Counted from the stretch's first letter, positions 8,291 through 18,178 are shown. The stretch is 64,000 nucleotides of DNA from Mycobacterium sp. (GCA_021732005.1 JAKFVT010000002.1:62001-126000), one strand, 5' to 3'. Program-made: numbers and translations. Notes: generated by a model not told the origin, from the letters alone.

Positions 8291-9934
8291 TCAGTCGTCG
8301 CCGGCGGCGACCAGTGGGCGCAGCGTCACCGTGGGGTTGTCCTCCTGGAAGCCCTGCAGTCGCCACTTCGTGGTGAACAGGGCGAGCATCACGCCGTCGG
8401 TGCGGGTGAGCACTTCCGTCGACACCTGCTTGTCCACGAACGGTGCGTCCTCGGGGTCGACGGCGCGCGCCACGGTGTAGGGCAGCGAGTCCAGCGAGAT
8501 CGGTGCGTTGAATTCCGTGGCCATCCGGTGACTTGTCACCTCGAACTGCAGGGGGCCGACGGCGGCGAGTACCGGCGCCTGCTCGCCCCGGCGGTCCGAC
8601 CGCAGAACCTGCACCACGCCTTCCTGCTCGAGTTGCTCGATCCCCTTGCGAAATTGCTTGTGCTTGCTCGGATCGGTGCCCCGGGCGACCGAGAAGTGCA
8701 CGGGAGCGAAGCTCGGGATCGGCGGAAACTGCACGGGCACATCGCGAAAGAGGGTGTCACCCGGACGGAGTGCGTTGGCGTTGGCCAGGCCGATCACGTC
8801 GCCTGGCCAGGCGTCATCCAGTGTCGAGCGTTGCTGGCCGAACACCGACTGGGCGTATTTGGTGACGAACGGCTTGCCGGTCGCGGCGTGGGTCAGGACG
8901 TCGCCGCGCTCGAACGTTCCCGAACACACCCGGGCATAGGCGATGCGGTCGCGGTGCGCGGAATCCATGCCGGCCTGGACCTTGAAGACGAACGCACTGA
9001 ACGGGGCGTCGACCGGCCGCACATTGCCGTCGACGTCGACTTGGCCGCTCGGCGGAGGCGCGAGCCTCGTCAGGTTGTCCAGAAGTTGATTGACGCCGAA
9101 ATTCAGTGCGGCGGAAGTGAACAGGACGGGTGTCGTCACGCCCTGCAGGAAGGCTTCCTGATCGTGGTCACCGTCATCGGAGGAGAGCAGCTCGCATTCT
9201 TCGACCGCGTTGTCCCAGTCGATGCCGGCCGCGTCGCGGGCGCGCTCGGGTGCGATGTGCTCCTCGGGTGCGGCGGTGGCACCACCCGCGGTGCGGGTGA
9301 ACCGAATGAAGTTGCCGGTGCGGCGATCCAGCACACCTTTGAAGTCGCCGGCAATACCGACCGGCCACGTCAACGGGGTCGGCTTGAGACCGATGCGTTC
9401 CTGGATCTCGTCGAGAAGCTCCAGCGCGTGCCGCCCCGGACGATCCCACTTGTTGATGACCGTGAGGATCGGCAGTCCGCGGTGCTTGCACACCTGAAAC
9501 AGCTTGAGCGTCTGCGGTTCCAGACCCTTGGCTGCGTCGATCAGCATGACCGCGCAGTCAACCGCGCTGAGCACCCGGTAGGTGTCCTCGGAGAAGTCGG
9601 CGTGCCCGGGGGTGTCGAGCAGGTTGATGACGCAGTCCTGGCCCTCGGGCGAGTGATACGGAAACTGCAATGCCGTCGAGGTGATGGAGATACCCCTGGC
9701 CTGCTCCATCTCCATCCAGTCCGACACCGTGGCACGTCGACCGGCCTTGCCGTGGATGGCGCCGGCCTGCGTGATGACCCTCGCGTGCAGCACCAGGGCC
9801 TCGGTAAGCGTCGACTTACCGGCGTCAGGGTGACTGATGACGGCGAAGGTGCGCCGACGACCGGCTTCCGCCGCGAGGCGGTGTGCCGCGGCTGTCGTAG
9901 GCGCCGCCGGGACGTCGAGGTCGTGATCACTCAT
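8291..9934 (-). CDS. prfC: Peptide chain release factor 3
   Basis: A 547-residue translational GTPase. The P-loop SHPDAGKSTLTEAL (near residue 35), switch region GISITSTALQF, DTPGHADFSEDTYR and NKWD are all present, and the C-terminal part holds the RF3-specific region ending in a DNPTVTLRPL-like tail. RF3 uses GTP to recycle RF1 and RF2 from the terminated ribosome. ATG 9934 (MSDHDLDV) is preferred to the upstream ATG at 10012 because the extra 26 residues do not look like family sequence. Many bacteria lack RF3; its presence is not tied to the neighbours. Confidence 0.95.
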   Translation of the reverse strand: MSDHDLDVPAAPTTAAAHRLAAEAGRRRTFAVISHPDAGKSTLTEALVLHARVITQAGAIHGKAGRRATVSDWMEMEQARGISITSTALQFPYHSPEGQDCVINLLDTPGHADFSEDTYRVLSAVDCAVMLIDAAKGLEPQTLKLFQVCKHRGLPILTVINKWDRPGRHALELLDEIQERIGLKPTPLTWPVGIAGDFKGVLDRRTGNFIRFTRTAGGATAAPEEHIAPERARDAAGIDWDNAVEECELLSSDDGDHDQEAFLQGVTTPVLFTSAALNFGVNQLLDNLTRLAPPPSGQVDVDGNVRPVDAPFSAFVFKVQAGMDSAHRDRIAYARVCSGTFERGDVLTHAATGKPFVTKYAQSVFGQQRSTLDDAWPGDVIGLANANALRPGDTLFRDVPVQFPPIPSFAPVHFSVARGTDPSKHKQFRKGIEQLEQEGVVQVLRSDRRGEQAPVLAAVGPLQFEVTSHRMATEFNAPISLDSLPYTVARAVDPEDAPFVDKQVSTEVLTRTDGVMLALFTTKWRLQGFQEDNPTVTLRPLVAAGDD

Positions 9935-10051
9935 TGCGGAGTCGATCGTATTTGCCGACGACGCAAAACCTCTAATCGTGCGGGCGGATGGGGCCACGGT
10001 CGTCGCCGACAACCGGTGTTTGGTGTCCGAACCGATCGCAAATAGCAGCGC

Positions 10052-12592
10052 TCAGTCCAGACGACCCACGTCGACCACCCGCAACACGGGCGCCCCCGCC
10101 TCGTCCGAGGCTTCCACGTCCACCTCCACCTCGATGCCCCAGTCGTGGTCGCCGGCGGGGTCGTCGAGGATCTGCCGCACCCGCCACAACTCCGACCCGC
10201 GGTCGATGATCAGCAGGGCAGGTCCACGGGCGTCGGCGCCGGTGCCCACATCGCTGTGCTCACCGAAGTAGGCGTCCCCGACGTCTTGCCAGCGCTGCGC
10301 GGACCATCCCGAACCGGCGTCCAGTTCGCCCAGCTCATGCCAGCGGTGCCGAGCAAACAGCTCCACCCGCCGGAACAGGGCGTTGCGGACCATGGCGGTG
10401 AAGGCCCGTACATTGCCGGTCACCGGCCGTGGACGCATCGGCACCGCGACAGGGACGTCGTGCGGTTGGTCGGGACTGGTGAGCTCCTCCCACTCGTCCA
10501 GCAGGCTGGAGTCGACCTGGCGGACCAGTTCGCCGAGCCACTCGACGATGTCGGTGAATTCCTCGGTCCGGGCTGCGGTCGGCACCGAGGAGCGCAGCGC
10601 CTTGAACGCGTCGGACAGATATCGCAGCACCGCCCCCTCGGACCGGGTCAGGCCGTAGACGCTGACGAACTCACGGAAGGTGAATGCCCGCTCCCACATC
10701 TCGCGGACAACGGATTTCGGCGATAGCCGGGCGTCGGCTGCCCACGGGTTGGTGTGCAGGTACACCTCGAAAGTGTGTCCGAGGAGCTCCTCGAGCGGCT
10801 TGGGATAGCTGACGTCGTCGAGCAGCTCGATGCGCTCGTCGTACTCGATGCCGTCGGCTTTCATCGCGGCGACCGCTTCACCCCTGGCCTTGTTCAACTG
10901 CGCCGCCAAGATCTGACGGGGATCTTCCAGCGTTGCTTCGACCACCGAAACGACATCCAGTGCAAAGGTTTCCGAGTCGGGATCGAGGACGCCGACCGCG
11001 GCCAGCGCGAACGTCGACAGCGGCTGGTTGAGGGCGAAGTCGGGCGGCAGGTCGACGGTCAGCCGGTAGCGGCGCCCGTCGGCCTGGGGTTCGTCGAGCC
11101 GCTCGAGGACCCCGGCCTGCAGCAGTGAGCGGGCGATGCCGAGGGCTTCCCGGATGTGCTGTAACTGGCGCTTGCGGGGCTCGTGGTTGTCGGTGAGTAG
11201 TCGCCGCATCGCGACGAATGGGTCACCGGGGCGGTCCACCACGTCGAGGATCATCGCCGTGGATACTCGCATGTTGCTGGTCAGTGGTTCCGGGGTGGCG
11301 TCGACCAGCCGCGTCATGGTGGCTTCGCTCCACGGCACCATCCCTTCGGGCACCTTGCGGCGCACCAGTTTTCGGCGCTTCTTCGGATCATCGGCGACTT
11401 TGGCGAACTGTTTGAGGTTCTCGACTTCGTGGTCGGGAGCCTGCACGACGACGGTGCCTGCGGTGTCGTAACCGGCCCGGCCGGCGCGACCGGCGATCTG
11501 ATGGAACTCGCGGGCATTGAGCAGCCGCGTGCGTGTCCCGTCGTACTTCGACAGCGCCGAGAAGACGACGGTCCGGATCGGCACGTTGATGCCGACGCCC
11601 AAAGTGTCGGTGCCGCAGATGACTTTGAGCAGGCCTGCCTGCGCAAGCTGTTCCACCAACCGCCGGTACTTGGGCAGCATCCCGGCATGGTGGACGCCGA
11701 TACCGTGGCGAACCAGTCGGGACAGCGTCGAGCCGAACGCGGTCGAGAACCGAAAGCTGCCGATGTGCTCGGCGATCGAAGCCTTCTCCTCCTTGGTACT
11801 GACGTTGACACTCATCAGCGCCTGGGCCCGTTCCAGCGCGGACGCCTGGGTGAAGTGGACGATGTAGATCGGCGCCCGTTTGGTCTGCAGCAGTTCGGTG
11901 ATGGTCTCGTGCATGGGCGTGGTCGCATACGAGTAGAACAACGGCACGGGACGCTGTGCACCGGCCACCAGGGCGGTCGCCCTACCGGTGCGACGGGTGA
12001 GGTCCTCGCGCAGGAAGCTGACGTCGCCGAGCGTGGCCGACATCAACAGGAACTGGGCATGCGGCAACTCCAGGAGTGGTACCTGCCAGGCCCAGCCGCG
12101 GTCGGGGTCGCCGTAGAAATGGAACTCGTCCATCACGACGACGCCGATATCGGCGGCCGCGCCTTCGCGAAGCGCGATATTGGCCAGGATCTCCGCGGTG
12201 CAGGCGATGATCGGCGCGCCCGCGTTGACCGCGGCGTCGCCGGTGAGCATGCCCACGTTCGCTGCACCGAACGTGGCGCACAGCGCGAAGAACTTCTCGC
12301 TGACCAGCGCTTTGATCGGCGCCGTGTAATAGCTTCGCCGCTCTGCGGCCAGCGCTGCGTACAGCGCCCCGGTCGCGACCAGGGACTTACCGGATCCCGT
12401 CGGTGTCGCCAGAACGACGTTGGCGCCGCTGACCAGTTCGATCAGCGCCTCCTCCTGCGCCGGGTACAGGGGGGTGCCGTTGGCCTCGGCCCAGCCGGCG
12501 AAGGTGGTGAACAGCCGGTCGGGGTCGGAGCCCAGCGTGCGAACGCTGGACAGATCGCCGGGGTCGTCGAGGAGGGGAGCAGGATCAGTCAT
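10052..12592 (-). CDS. Ski2-like DEAD/DEAH RNA helicase with DUF3516 C-terminus
   Basis: An 846-residue superfamily 2 helicase. Motif I ATPTGSGKS near residue 62, motif II DEFH near 155, motif III SATLGD, and motifs V and VI with GTDTLGVGIN and QIAGRAGR are intact. The remaining half is a mycobacterial DUF3516-type region that includes NPWAADARLSPKSVVREM. Relatives such as Ski2 and HelY unwind RNA and feed degradation or processing machines; the substrate of this branch is not established. It starts at ATG 12592 with the sulfite-oxidase-like gene upstream on the same strand. Confidence 0.9.
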   Translation of the reverse strand: MTDPAPLLDDPGDLSSVRTLGSDPDRLFTTFAGWAEANGTPLYPAQEEALIELVSGANVVLATPTGSGKSLVATGALYAALAAERRSYYTAPIKALVSEKFFALCATFGAANVGMLTGDAAVNAGAPIIACTAEILANIALREGAAADIGVVVMDEFHFYGDPDRGWAWQVPLLELPHAQFLLMSATLGDVSFLREDLTRRTGRATALVAGAQRPVPLFYSYATTPMHETITELLQTKRAPIYIVHFTQASALERAQALMSVNVSTKEEKASIAEHIGSFRFSTAFGSTLSRLVRHGIGVHHAGMLPKYRRLVEQLAQAGLLKVICGTDTLGVGINVPIRTVVFSALSKYDGTRTRLLNAREFHQIAGRAGRAGYDTAGTVVVQAPDHEVENLKQFAKVADDPKKRRKLVRRKVPEGMVPWSEATMTRLVDATPEPLTSNMRVSTAMILDVVDRPGDPFVAMRRLLTDNHEPRKRQLQHIREALGIARSLLQAGVLERLDEPQADGRRYRLTVDLPPDFALNQPLSTFALAAVGVLDPDSETFALDVVSVVEATLEDPRQILAAQLNKARGEAVAAMKADGIEYDERIELLDDVSYPKPLEELLGHTFEVYLHTNPWAADARLSPKSVVREMWERAFTFREFVSVYGLTRSEGAVLRYLSDAFKALRSSVPTAARTEEFTDIVEWLGELVRQVDSSLLDEWEELTSPDQPHDVPVAVPMRPRPVTGNVRAFTAMVRNALFRRVELFARHRWHELGELDAGSGWSAQRWQDVGDAYFGEHSDVGTGADARGPALLIIDRGSELWRVRQILDDPAGDHDWGIEVEVDVEASDEAGAPVLRVVDVGRLD

Positions 12593-12651
12593 CGGGATAC
12601 TGGCACAGCCTAGTCAGGTTGCGCCGACCTGGTCGGATGTAGGCGCGGGAT

Positions 12652-12668
12652 CGTTCCGCGGTGGAACG
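12652..12668 (-). terminator. Short inverted repeat after the oxidoreductase stop
   Basis: CGTTCC and GGAACG pair across five bases, directly after the stop of the gene at 12672-13754. The stem is only 6 bp with no T-run, so it is a weak candidate. Confidence 0.3.
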
Positions 12669-12671
12669 TCG

Positions 12672-13754
12672 TCAGGGATTGGCGGAAACTGAGATGGGAT
12701 GGGCGAGAACCGATTCGTGCATGTAGCCCAGTTCGTTCCAGGGGGTGAAATCTGGCTGGACGCGGCCCCGGTCGTCGGAGGCGCGCACTCGTAGGACATG
12801 CTCGCCCGGCTGGGCGTCCCAGCGGAGTTGCCACCTGGCCCACACGCCGGGTTCGCCACTCGAGGTGATGGTGGCGCTCTGCCAGGCGTGATCGTCGATC
12901 TGATAGTCGACGGCGGTGACCCGAGCCTCGCCGGCGAACGCACGGCCTCGGATGAGCTGCGGGCCGGGGCACAGGTGTGCCGGCCACGGCAGTTCGACCA
13001 GACTGGACAGCGCTGGCTCGGTGATGGCGGGCCCTCGAGCGAGGTCGCTTTCGGCGGGGTACCCCGGCCCGATCATCACGTAATCGATGGTGTTCCAGGG
13101 CACTTCGACGTGGTGCGTGGCGACGTCGATTCGGCCGAGCCATTTGATGCTCGCGGCGCCGAGCCACCCCGATACGACCAACCGTGCCGGAAAGCCGTGG
13201 TCAGCTGGCAACTCTTCGCCGTTCATCGCCCACGCGACGATGGTGTCTCCGGCAAGGGCTTTGGCCAACGGCAGCGGGCGTCGGGCCCGGATCGCGTCGA
13301 GCGATTCGGGTACGACTTCGCAAGCATCTGCGGTGATACCGGCCAACTCCAGCACATCTCGCAACCGAACGCCGGTCCATTCGGCGGTGCCGATCGCGGT
13401 GCGTCCCCACTGGGTGCCTTCGAAGGCGCGGCCGACCTCGCGCCCGAACTGCACCCGCCGGTTCCCCGCGCACTCGATGGTGCGCACGATGGATGTCAGC
13501 GGGAAGGCCGTGCGCAGATCGTCGTAACTGAGCGAAACCGGTTGCCGCACACCGTCGCCCTGGATGTGCAGCGTCCAAGCGGCGGCATCGATGAGGGGCG
13601 TGTCGGCGTGGCTCCGTACGAAGAAGCGGTCGGCGCTGACGATGTCGCCGAACAGCCGGTCGGGGCGAGTTCCGTAGTCCAGCCCGGAGCCGGTGTCCTC
13701 CATCAGTTCGGCAGGAGTTGGCTTGACGAGCCCATGTCGAGGAGTGTCCGGCAT
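12672..13754 (-). CDS. Sulfite-oxidase-family molybdopterin oxidoreductase
   Basis: A 360-residue protein of the sulfite oxidase/YedY-like superfamily. TIECAGNRR (near residue 93) carries the cysteine that binds molybdenum in this family, and EELPADHGFPARLVV with GxxSIKWL are further pterin-domain signatures. The last 110 residues form an immunoglobulin-like dimerisation domain. There is no heme domain, no obvious signal peptide and no twin-arginine motif, so it appears cytoplasmic or exported by other means. The natural substrate, sulfite or another, cannot be decided. ATG 13754 is the first sensible start. Confidence 0.87.
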   Translation of the reverse strand: MPDTPRHGLVKPTPAELMEDTGSGLDYGTRPDRLFGDIVSADRFFVRSHADTPLIDAAAWTLHIQGDGVRQPVSLSYDDLRTAFPLTSIVRTIECAGNRRVQFGREVGRAFEGTQWGRTAIGTAEWTGVRLRDVLELAGITADACEVVPESLDAIRARRPLPLAKALAGDTIVAWAMNGEELPADHGFPARLVVSGWLGAASIKWLGRIDVATHHVEVPWNTIDYVMIGPGYPAESDLARGPAITEPALSSLVELPWPAHLCPGPQLIRGRAFAGEARVTAVDYQIDDHAWQSATITSSGEPGVWARWQLRWDAQPGEHVLRVRASDDRGRVQPDFTPWNELGYMHESVLAHPISVSANP

Positions 13755-13837
13755 CGCCGCATTATGCCGCCTGGGAAGCAGGCCCGGGCCGGAAGACCGC
13801 AGTCTCAGCAGCCTCTACCTGCTGCCGAGACAGGTGC

Positions 13838-14314
13838 TCAGTGGGTGACCGGTGTGCGCCGCGGCGTGGCGGGAACGGGCATCGGAGTGACGGCGGCGGG
13901 GCGGACTGGCCGGGCTTGGCGCCGGTTCTGACGCTGAATTCTCTTGTCCAGCATCCGCAGTTCGCGACTGGTCAGAGAACGGTTCTTGCGGACCAGAAGG
14001 TCGAGCTGCTGCCAGCTCAGCCCGTCGAGGTCACCGTCCGCATCGTGGGTGGCGACGACGACACACCCGGGCAGAAGCGGCACCGACTTGGCGCTGAAAT
14101 TGGTCGTCGCCAGAAGAACTTCAGTTGCTTGCTGATTGATCCGGCTCTGGCAGCCCGGCGTTGAGGCGCTGAACCAGAAGTCGAATTGCCGGTCGGGACT
14201 GGTCAGGCAGTGAAGCTGACGACCTTTGAACAGGCGATCGATGTCGGCCTTGGAGTAGGCGCGTGTCTCATAAACGGGGCCGTTGGCGCTGAAGTACAAG
14301 ATTGTGTTCATCAC
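13838..14314 (-). CDS. Hypothetical protein with basic C-terminal tail
   Basis: A 158-residue protein not recognised. Residues 1-100 look folded (ILYFSANGPVYETRAYS, then FWFSASTPGC), and the last 40 residues are rich in Arg, Gln and Pro. No signal peptide or membrane segment is seen. The first codon is GTG 14314 with ATG directly behind it at 14311, and AAGAAAG lies about 15 bases upstream. It lies downstream of mmpL on the same strand, separated by 140 bases that are less GC-rich than the surroundings and probably contain its own promoter. Confidence 0.6.
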   Translation of the reverse strand: MMNTILYFSANGPVYETRAYSKADIDRLFKGRQLHCLTSPDRQFDFWFSASTPGCQSRINQQATEVLLATTNFSAKSVPLLPGCVVVATHDADGDLDGLSWQQLDLLVRKNRSLTSRELRMLDKRIQRQNRRQARPVRPAAVTPMPVPATPRRTPVTH

Positions 14315-14454
14315 GATGATCCATTCGATTCTTTCTTAGCTGGTCAGGGCGGCGCCTATACCACGGCGCTGTTACCAAAGTTACCCGTGTTGCAGATGAG
14401 ACAAACCTGGATCTCAATGTGGGAACAATGTGTTTTAGCCGACAGTGCCGTCAG

Positions 14455-17355
14455 TCAGTCGTCCCACAGCAACAGTTGGCGCACCGCAGGGCGGGATCCG
14501 TAGGGCCGCAACATCGTGCTGGCCGGTCGCGGTCGCACGCGTAGCGGCCACCAGAACCACCGGCCGAGTAGCGCGGCGATCGAGGGAGTCATGAACGACC
14601 GCACGATCAGGGTGTCGAACAACAGCCCCAGCCCGATGGTGGTGCCGATCTGGCCGAGCACGAGGAGATCGCTGAAGACGAACGAGCCCATCGTGAAGGC
14701 GAACACCAGCCCCGCTGCGGTGACGACGCCACCGGTGCTCGCCATGGCGCGGATGATGCCGGTGTTCAGGCCGGCACCGATCTCTTCTTTGAACCGCGAT
14801 ATCAACAACAGGTTGTAGTCCGAACCCACCGCCAGCAGCAGGATGACCGCCAACGCGAGCACCACCCAGTACAGCGGCTTGCCCAGAAGGTCCTGCCATA
14901 CCAGCACCGAAAGACCGAACGAGGCGCCCAGTGACAGCGCCACCGTGCCGACGATCACCAACGCGGCCACGATGCTGCGGGTGACGAACATCATGATCAG
15001 CAGGATCAGACTCAGCGCCGCGATGCCGGCGATCATCAAGTCGTACTTGGCCATATCGGCGATGTCTTTGTAGGTTGCCGCCGTACCACCGATGTAGATA
15101 CTCGACCCGGCCAGCGGCGTTCCCTTGACGGCCTCCTGAACGGAGTGCCTGATCGCGTCGATATGCGCAAGTCCTTCGGGCGTAGCGGGATCCACGTCGT
15201 GGGTGACGATCATCCTCGCGGCCTTGCCATCTGGGGACAGGAACTGCTTGAGACCGCGCTGGAACTCGCTGTTGCTGAACACTTCTGGGGGCAGATAAAA
15301 AGAGTCGTCAGTCTTCGACGCGTCGAACGCCGCACCGAGGGCCGTTGCGTTCTGCAGTGCGGCCGCCGTTTGGTCGTAGATGCCCGACTGGGTGGCATAG
15401 TTCGTCATCGACAGATCGCGGTTTGCCTGCTGACTGTCGATCTGTTGTGGAATCAGGGCCAGCAGCTTTGGTTGGAGCGCATCCAATTTGTCCAAACTGG
15501 CTGTGACATTGGCCAACTGGTCGGTCAGAGCATCGATGCCGTCGAGTGCATCGAACACCGAGCGCAGCGCCGCACAGATCGGAATGTCGAAACAGTGTGG
15601 CTCCCAGTAGAAGTAGTTACGCAGCGGCCGGAAGAAGTCGTCGAAGTTGGCGATCTTGTTGCGCAGGTCCTGCGCCACCTCGACGGTCTTGTGGAACGCT
15701 TCGACCTGTTCGTGGGTGGCTTCAGAGCTCTGCTGCTGCAGGGAGTACTGCTCACGCAGAATGTTGATCGTCTTGTCGATCTCACCGACCTGCTTGAGCA
15801 GGTCCGCCGCGCGGGCCTGCTGGAAGGGCAGGTTGTTGATCTGGGCGCTGCTCTGAGCACTGATCTGAAATGGAACCGAGCTGTGGTCGAGCGGCGTACC
15901 CAGCGGGCGCGTGATGGATTGGACCAGGGCGATGCCGGGCGTGTGGAAGACGGCCTTGGCCACGCGCTCCAGCAGGATCATGTCGGTGGGGTTGCGCAGA
16001 TCATGATCGGCTTCGATCATCACCAGTTCCGGATTGAGTCGCGCCTTCGAGAAGTGTCGTTCCGCGGCGGTGTAGCCGACGTTGGAGGGAGCGTCGGCGG
16101 GCATGTAGGCCCCGACGTCGTAACTGGTCTTGTAACCGGGCAGTGCCAGCAGGCCGATCAGTGCGATCCCCAGCGAGACGACGAGGATCGGCCCGGGCCA
16201 GCGCACGATCGCGGTGCCGATACGCCGCCAACCGCGAGTCTTGGCTCGCCGCTTGGGATCCATCAGGCCGAAGTGACTGCCCATCACCAGGATCGCCGGG
16301 GCCAGCGTCAGTGCCGCGATCAGCGTGACGGAGACGCCGATCGCCGACGGGATACCCAAGGTTCGAAAGTAGGGATTGCGGGTGAAGTCCAAGCAGTAGA
16401 CGGCCCCGACGATGGTCAGACCCGAGCCGAGAATGACGTGGGAGGTGCCCCGGTAGGTGTCGAAGAACGCCGTCTCCCGGTCCACGCCGGCGGACCGTTC
16501 TTCGTGATAGCGGCCCACGAGAAAGATCGCGTAATCGGTGCCGGCTGCAATGACAAGCAGGGTCAAGAGATTGGTCGCGTAGGTGGACAGCCCGATGAGT
16601 CCGGTATTGGCCAGGAACGAGACGACACCGCGCGCGGCGGACATCTCGATGAGCACGGTGATGAGCATCAGCACCATCGTGACCACCGAGCGGTAGACCA
16701 GCAGCAGCATGATCGCGATCACCCCGATGGTCAGCAGGGTGACTTTCACGGTGCCCTTGTCGCCGGTCTCGAACTGGTCGGCGACCTGCGGTGCCGCGCC
16801 GGTGACATAAGCCTTGACCCCGGGTGGCGCGGGGGTGTGATCGACGATGTCGCGAACAGCGTCGACGGATTCGAGCGATAGTGCTTCGCCCTGGTTTCCG
16901 GAGAGGTAGACCTGCACATAGGCGGCTTTGCCATCGGGACTCTGCGCTCCCGCGGCGGTCAGGGGGTCGCCCCAGAAGTCTTGAATGTGCTGAACGTGTT
17001 TACGGTCGGCAGCCACCCGCTTGAGCAACTCGTCGTAGTAGCGGTGCGCGTCGGCACCGAGCGGTTGGTCTCCCTCGAGCACGATCATCGCAACGCTGTC
17101 GGAATCGAATTCACCAAACACTTTGCCGATCCGCTTGAATGCCTGCAGCGAGGGTGAATCGGGTGAACTCAACGCCACGTTCTGCGCCTGGCCGACGACT
17201 TCCAACTGGGGCACCAACGCGTTACTGAGCGCGGCGACCACCAGCCAGAAGAGAAGGATCGGGATGCACAGCACGCGGGTCAGCCGCGCAAACCGATGGG
17301 TCAGCGAGCGGTCCGCCGCCTGCTGGTCTGGAGCCTCCGTCGAAACCCTCTGCAC
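14455..17355 (-). CDS. mmpL: MmpL-family RND transporter
   Basis: A 966-residue mycobacterial membrane protein large. It has one N-terminal membrane segment, a periplasmic loop, a cluster of membrane segments (about 205-400) with GTDYAIFLVGRYHEE, a long second loop with coiled-coil stretches and two cysteines, and a second cluster (about 770-930) with GSDYNLLLISRFKEE. The Asp-Tyr pairs are the family proton-relay residues. MmpL proteins export lipids, siderophores or drugs. No mmpS partner is adjacent, unlike the mmpS4/L4 and mmpS5/L5 loci. GTG 17355 with GAAAGG upstream is the start. A TetR gene lies upstream, and an operator-like site sits 83 bases before the start. Confidence 0.93.
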   Translation of the reverse strand: MQRVSTEAPDQQAADRSLTHRFARLTRVLCIPILLFWLVVAALSNALVPQLEVVGQAQNVALSSPDSPSLQAFKRIGKVFGEFDSDSVAMIVLEGDQPLGADAHRYYDELLKRVAADRKHVQHIQDFWGDPLTAAGAQSPDGKAAYVQVYLSGNQGEALSLESVDAVRDIVDHTPAPPGVKAYVTGAAPQVADQFETGDKGTVKVTLLTIGVIAIMLLLVYRSVVTMVLMLITVLIEMSAARGVVSFLANTGLIGLSTYATNLLTLLVIAAGTDYAIFLVGRYHEERSAGVDRETAFFDTYRGTSHVILGSGLTIVGAVYCLDFTRNPYFRTLGIPSAIGVSVTLIAALTLAPAILVMGSHFGLMDPKRRAKTRGWRRIGTAIVRWPGPILVVSLGIALIGLLALPGYKTSYDVGAYMPADAPSNVGYTAAERHFSKARLNPELVMIEADHDLRNPTDMILLERVAKAVFHTPGIALVQSITRPLGTPLDHSSVPFQISAQSSAQINNLPFQQARAADLLKQVGEIDKTINILREQYSLQQQSSEATHEQVEAFHKTVEVAQDLRNKIANFDDFFRPLRNYFYWEPHCFDIPICAALRSVFDALDGIDALTDQLANVTASLDKLDALQPKLLALIPQQIDSQQANRDLSMTNYATQSGIYDQTAAALQNATALGAAFDASKTDDSFYLPPEVFSNSEFQRGLKQFLSPDGKAARMIVTHDVDPATPEGLAHIDAIRHSVQEAVKGTPLAGSSIYIGGTAATYKDIADMAKYDLMIAGIAALSLILLIMMFVTRSIVAALVIVGTVALSLGASFGLSVLVWQDLLGKPLYWVVLALAVILLLAVGSDYNLLLISRFKEEIGAGLNTGIIRAMASTGGVVTAAGLVFAFTMGSFVFSDLLVLGQIGTTIGLGLLFDTLIVRSFMTPSIAALLGRWFWWPLRVRPRPASTMLRPYGSRPAVRQLLLWDD

Positions 17356-17437
17356 CCGTTAGCCTTTCGATAACCGGCGAACACGATTACTTGGCGGGGA
17401 GAGATCTTTTCCCGGTCAGCAGGGGCTGATCGCTCTA

Positions 17438-17459
17438 GGCGGTACGGTACGGTACTGGA
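17438..17459. promoter_or_regulatory. Putative TetR operator upstream of mmpL
   Basis: GGCGGTAC-N6-GTACTGGA lies 83 bases before the mmpL start. It matches the perfect palindrome at 18101-18122 in 17 of 22 positions, including the central GGT and both GTAC cores. The likely ligand is the TetR encoded at 17482-18090. Binding is inferred. Confidence 0.6.
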
Positions 17460-17481
17460 TCACCTCAGGCAACACTTCGTT

Positions 17482-18090
17482 TCAGCTGATAGGACGAGTG
17501 AGGCTGGGGATGATGACGTTGTCGACGATCGCCCGTACCGTCCGCCGATCCGGAGGTCGGTTGGGGACGATCGACCGGAAGATCAGGTACCCGGGCATCA
17601 GATCCCAGAGTTCTTCGGTGATCGCCTCCGCCTTGATCTCGCCACGGTCGACAGCGTGTTGCAGCACCGACTCGATCAGGGCCTTCCGCTGGTCCAGGAA
17701 TTGGTGCTGCATCGCTTCGCGCAGAGCCGGATCGCGGGACACCTCCACCATGACCGCACGGATGGTGGCGGAGTGCTTCGCGGCGTGCTCGGTGATGGCT
17801 TCGCCCAGACGCAGCAAGTCCTCGCGCAGCGACCCGGTGTCGGGGCGCACCGCCGCGCATCGGACGCCTTCGATGAAGGCGGCCAGCACCAGTTCGCCCT
17901 TCGACGGCCAGCGCCGATAGACCGTGGCTTTGCTTGCTTTGGCGGTCGCGGCGACGGCATCGACGGTCAACCGCTCGTACCCGTGCTGTTGCAACAGCTG
18001 CAGTGTGGCCGCGAGCAGTTCCGCTTCGCGCGCCGACCACGGCGACGATTCCGCCTCGTAGTCGGCAATCCTGGTCACAGCGCCCACCAT
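17482..18090 (-). CDS. TetR-family repressor, likely controller of mmpL
   Basis: A 202-residue TetR-type regulator. The N-terminal helix-turn-helix spans about residues 15-62 (LTVDAVAATAKASKATVYRRW), and the C-terminal ligand domain is of the TetR_C_16/33 kind with DLLRLGEAITEHAAKHSATIRAV. ATG 18090 is used because the reading frame upstream of it lies antisense to the next gene and shows no family sequence. It is on the mmpL strand, 126 bp upstream of it. A perfect 22-bp palindrome sits 11 bp before its start and a close copy precedes mmpL, which fits repression of itself and the pump. The inducer is unknown. Confidence 0.87.
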   Translation of the reverse strand: MVGAVTRIADYEAESSPWSAREAELLAATLQLLQQHGYERLTVDAVAATAKASKATVYRRWPSKGELVLAAFIEGVRCAAVRPDTGSLREDLLRLGEAITEHAAKHSATIRAVMVEVSRDPALREAMQHQFLDQRKALIESVLQHAVDRGEIKAEAITEELWDLMPGYLIFRSIVPNRPPDRRTVRAIVDNVIIPSLTRPIS

Positions 18091-18100
18091 AGAGCGCACA

Positions 18101-18122
18101 GGCAGTACGGTCCAGTACTGCC
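18101..18122. promoter_or_regulatory. Perfect palindromic operator at the TetR promoter
   Basis: GGCAGTAC-GGTCCA-GTACTGCC has two perfect 8-bp arms. It lies 11 bases upstream of the TetR start and 57 bases upstream of the divergent L,D-transpeptidase, so it could affect both. Size and place are typical of a TetR autoregulatory site. Confidence 0.7.
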
Positions 18123-18178
18123 CAATCCTGGCGAAAGGCCATTTCGCTGCGGCCGATCGCCCGCACCCTGCGGTTACC

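Noticed and set aside
14315..14454. tRNA or small RNA in the less GC-rich gap downstream of mmpL
   Set aside because: No cloverleaf or stable hairpin could be folded by eye; it looks like a promoter region.
15145..16881. Long plus-strand open frame inside mmpL
   Set aside because: It is antisense to a clear MmpL gene and has the Arg/Gly/Asp-rich content typical of high-GC shadow frames.
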